Source of the DNA: Zygnema cylindricum
Lineage: Eukaryota; Streptophyta; Zygnematophyceae; Zygnematales; Zygnemataceae
Assembly (NCBI GenBank): GCA_037447655.1
Contig: JBBHKE010001307.1
Span: forward strand, 1-32,500
DNA: 32,500 nt
Reading direction: 5' to 3'
How positions within the stretch are numbered: position 1 is the stretch's first letter; every line of letters begins with the position of its first letter. Both the position numbers and the translations under genes were made by a program. Below are positions 29,783 to 32,500 of the stretch, piece after piece. Under the pieces are notes generated by a model. That model did no database searches and was not told the DNA's origin. It saw only the letters and a list, made by a program, of their open reading frames with translations.

Positions 29783-32500
29783 AGCCGCCTTGTAAGATAT
29801 GCCGCCGACCGCAGCAACCGTATATAAAATAAAATTTGATCGTATCACGTGCTATGGGGGAACAGTTTGGTTCGGTTCGGCTATTTCCGGTTCGAACTTC
29901 GGAATTTGGTCTGGTTCGATGCTAGTGTGAGTCAAACGAATCATTTCGGTTGAAAACGGGTTTCGAAATTTGCGAACCAAACGACGACGATTTTTTTCCC
30001 AACATCGTGAAAGTTAAACCTTCAGGAACAAAGTACAATTGAAATATGACGACCATTCAAAGGTTAGAGGTGAGAGTCCCTACGAAATACGAACTTCAAA
30101 AGCATAACAAACGCAAAGCAAAACTAAAAATCTGGAAATTAAAGTTAAAAAAACAAACTACAGAACTTTACTAGCACAAAACAGCACTCCGTACCCCAAA
30201 AAGAAAATAAAAATTGGGTCCTCGGCCCACAACATAACTCTATGCCACACTAAGAGTCAAAATTCCAAACATCATTTATAAGCACCAGATGGTGTATCGT
30301 CAAGTCACTATGTCCATAACCAACATCCGGCACCGTACTTTGTCAAAATTTTCGAAGCTTAAGTGCGTTGCCGGCGAAGGAGATACGCCAGAAATGGAAA
30401 GATATCGTGAGAGGGGTGGGAAAGGAATGTCACATCCTCTGAATTCAAAATATCGTCAAGAGTAATCACGTAAAAAGTTGTCAAATGAGGAGTAGAAGGT
30501 CTCAAAGACCTTTAAAGCAAATGGTAAGAACTTGTCAGTGCATTCAGTCTTGCTCCTTCAAGGTTGTCGCATCTCAAGCCACGATGCTTGTATGCAATGT
30601 TGTGAGAGAGGAAACATAGGATCCACTCGGGTTTGTGATAACTACATCACGATTATTCTTCTTGCTCTGTGCAACAACACAATATCCATGTGAATGCTAC
30701 AAATAACCCTATACAAAAAATTGAGTTTGAGTATACACAACAACTTGCACTTGATTACACCTTGCTTCATTTTAACACCTTGCTTCGCTTTTCACTAGGC
30801 TATTAAGATCTCAAACCATTTATGAATTGTTTGTCGCTCCCCACCATAATATGCGTGGCACATATACACCATGTTTAAAAGATGCTTGCTTAAAAGGGAA
30901 AGGTGCGAAAAGCTGAGGCGTAAAAACATCGCAAAAGAAAAACATGGACAAGATCAACACAGCAAGGCAAAAATTGGTGTAACAACAAGTCAAGCTTCAA
31001 GTCGTGGTTGCAAACCGAAGCGAAGTCGAGCACGTGGTTTAGCTGAAAAAAAACGCCTCAAAGAGGTTTTTACAATTAGTGGCTGCTACCTTATTGACAA
31101 TATGTTGTCTCTCACAACTGTGTGGCTTGGCGTGATGGGGGTTGAGACCATAATGATTAGATCTTAGACTATAACCCATAAAATCGAACGAGAAATCCAT
31201 ATCGACTGTTGGAAGGGTAACAAGACCTCATTGATTTAACGATCACATGAGCCAAATCATGAGAGTCGTCAAACACAATTTAAGGGATGATCAATAGCAC
31301 CATATCGTAACTTCCGGTCTAAACTGATGGTGTTATAGTCGTCATATGGTACAAACCAACCCTTCCAAAAAAATGACTTGTCCACGAGCGACTAGTCTAT
31401 TAGTATGTAGTATATTATGAGTGGTATATTTTTTTAGTATTGTTCGTACCGTGATAATTACCATGGTTGACAACCTAGTGTATGATTTAAATAAAATGGT
31501 TATCACAATCTTAAAAAGACACATAAAAGAGGATCTAAGAAATAAAATGTGCCAATCAATGCCATTTTAAAACAAGAAGTCTCGAAAGGTCTTCACAGTA
31601 GGCAAGGTCATCCAACAAAGCATCCTTAACAAAACGGAACACAAAAATAGAGGCTCTAATAGGAGACCTTAAAGCCTTGATGCCCTATTGACCAAAAAAA
31701 GTTTAAAGTTTTGAAACATAAAATAAGGCTTCCAAGACTAAGGTATAAATATTCGTAGGGAATTGTTTTCCGCAATCCGATGGCGAAGGCACAATTATAA
31801 GTGGAGTTTCTTTCTCAAAGGGTTAAGGTTTAACTATGGTAGGAGAGATGACTTACGAGGGTAAGACGACCTTGAGAAAATATTACCCAATCGGAAATGC
31901 ACTAGAGAGATCGCAAGGCCTGTCCTTTCTCACGAGTTATACGGAACATGAAGGTTGGAAAATAAAAATTGAACAACGATTATCTTTTAAGCTGACCATA
32001 CAAAGCTAATACCCTAACATGGTAATTTAACTCTTGTGTGCCACCTTTTGGAAGACTGAGGGGTCAAAAGAAGGTATCCATTCAACAATATATATTTGTC
32101 AAACTCTGTTGCATTGATGTCCTTACAATTGTGCTCATCTTTTACGACTATGCGTATCCACGACGAGATTGGCGGATGGTACGACAAAATGGGTAAAAAG
32201 ACACATAGAAGGTGAACCAATCGAGAATTATGGAACATATTAGCGTGCTAAGTCATGGACCACAAATAAAGGTTGTTTATTTGTTTTTGTTTCTATTATT
32301 TTTCCAAGTTCCCATACTTTAATTTTGGTCTCAATTCTAGATAGAAATGGCCAAAAAACCAAAATAAGAAATACTAACCAATATAACGAGGCCAAATAAA
32401 CGCAGGGGGCAAAAAGACGAAAGACAAGAAAATCAGGAAACCAAAAAAGGATTTTGGAAATAACTTTGTTTTGATTACTTGAATGTAAAAACACTGACAA
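29783..32500. other. Unassigned, probably intergenic or repeat-derived sequence
   Basis: 29868-29960 is rich in ggttcgg/ggttcgaa words, as in many plant hAT-type MITEs, but no paired ends were found. The longest frames (30871-31167 plus, 98 codons, Lys/Arg-rich; 32240-32500 minus, running off the window) are not recognisable. Minus-strand 31560-31690 reads openly for about 45 codons but matches nothing I know. No tRNA, rRNA or CRISPR is visible. Confidence 0.4.

Noticed and set aside
29915-29930. tRNA or SINE B-box (ggttcgaac)
   Set aside because: No A box at the right distance and no cloverleaf; the area is simply rich in ggttcg words.

Overview
This is a stretch of a plant-lineage (streptophyte-type) nuclear genome, most plausibly a charophyte alga or an early-diverging land plant; I cannot name the species. 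The evidence is spliced genes with GT-AG introns, a P2B Ca2+-ATPase whose N-terminus has the calmodulin-binding block typical of plant autoinhibited Ca2+-ATPases (ACA8/10-like), a Ty1/copia retrotransposon with an initiator-Met-tRNA-type primer site, and several non-autonomous DNA transposons. Gene density is low: three host loci are recognisable and much of the rest is repeat-derived.

Layout. 1-5572 (minus): 5' part of a plasma-membrane-type Ca2+-ATPase gene, with about ten short exons in AT-rich introns full of GA/CT tracts and minisatellites; the rest lies beyond base 1. 5573-7617: upstream and unassigned sequence. 7618-9830: three consecutive units of about 0.7-0.8 kb separated by mirrored boundaries, with a perfect 26-bp-arm palindrome in the first. 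10391-16470: a complete but damaged Ty1/copia element with LTRs, PBS, PPT and a 5-bp target duplication. 16471-16855: a duplicated tail of a fumarylacetoacetate-hydrolase (FAH) gene. 17533-19057: three TA-flanked inverted-repeat elements in a row, two sharing one TA. 19633-20573: a Harbinger-like element with TTA duplication. 20840-22109: an old copia pol remnant on the minus strand, interrupted by a fourth TA-flanked element. 22110-22761: a solo LTR that looks like a recombinant. 23064-about 23700 (minus): last two exons of an FAH-family gene. 24469-28517 (minus): an intact eight-exon gene for a 586-residue protein with an N-terminal beta-trefoil (fascin-like) domain and a long coiled coil containing about 14 hendecad repeats. 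28518-32500: no convincing gene.

The most distinctive gene is the beta-trefoil/hendecad coiled-coil protein, a domain combination I do not recognise from a named plant family. The most distinctive structural history is the shared segment of about 0.5 kb made of an LTR 3' end and an FAH gene tail, found at both 16.3-16.9 kb and 22.6-23.1 kb. The three host loci (Ca2+ pump, FAH fragment, beta-trefoil protein) show no obvious shared pathway. All exon joins are hand-derived from splice motifs and reading frame.
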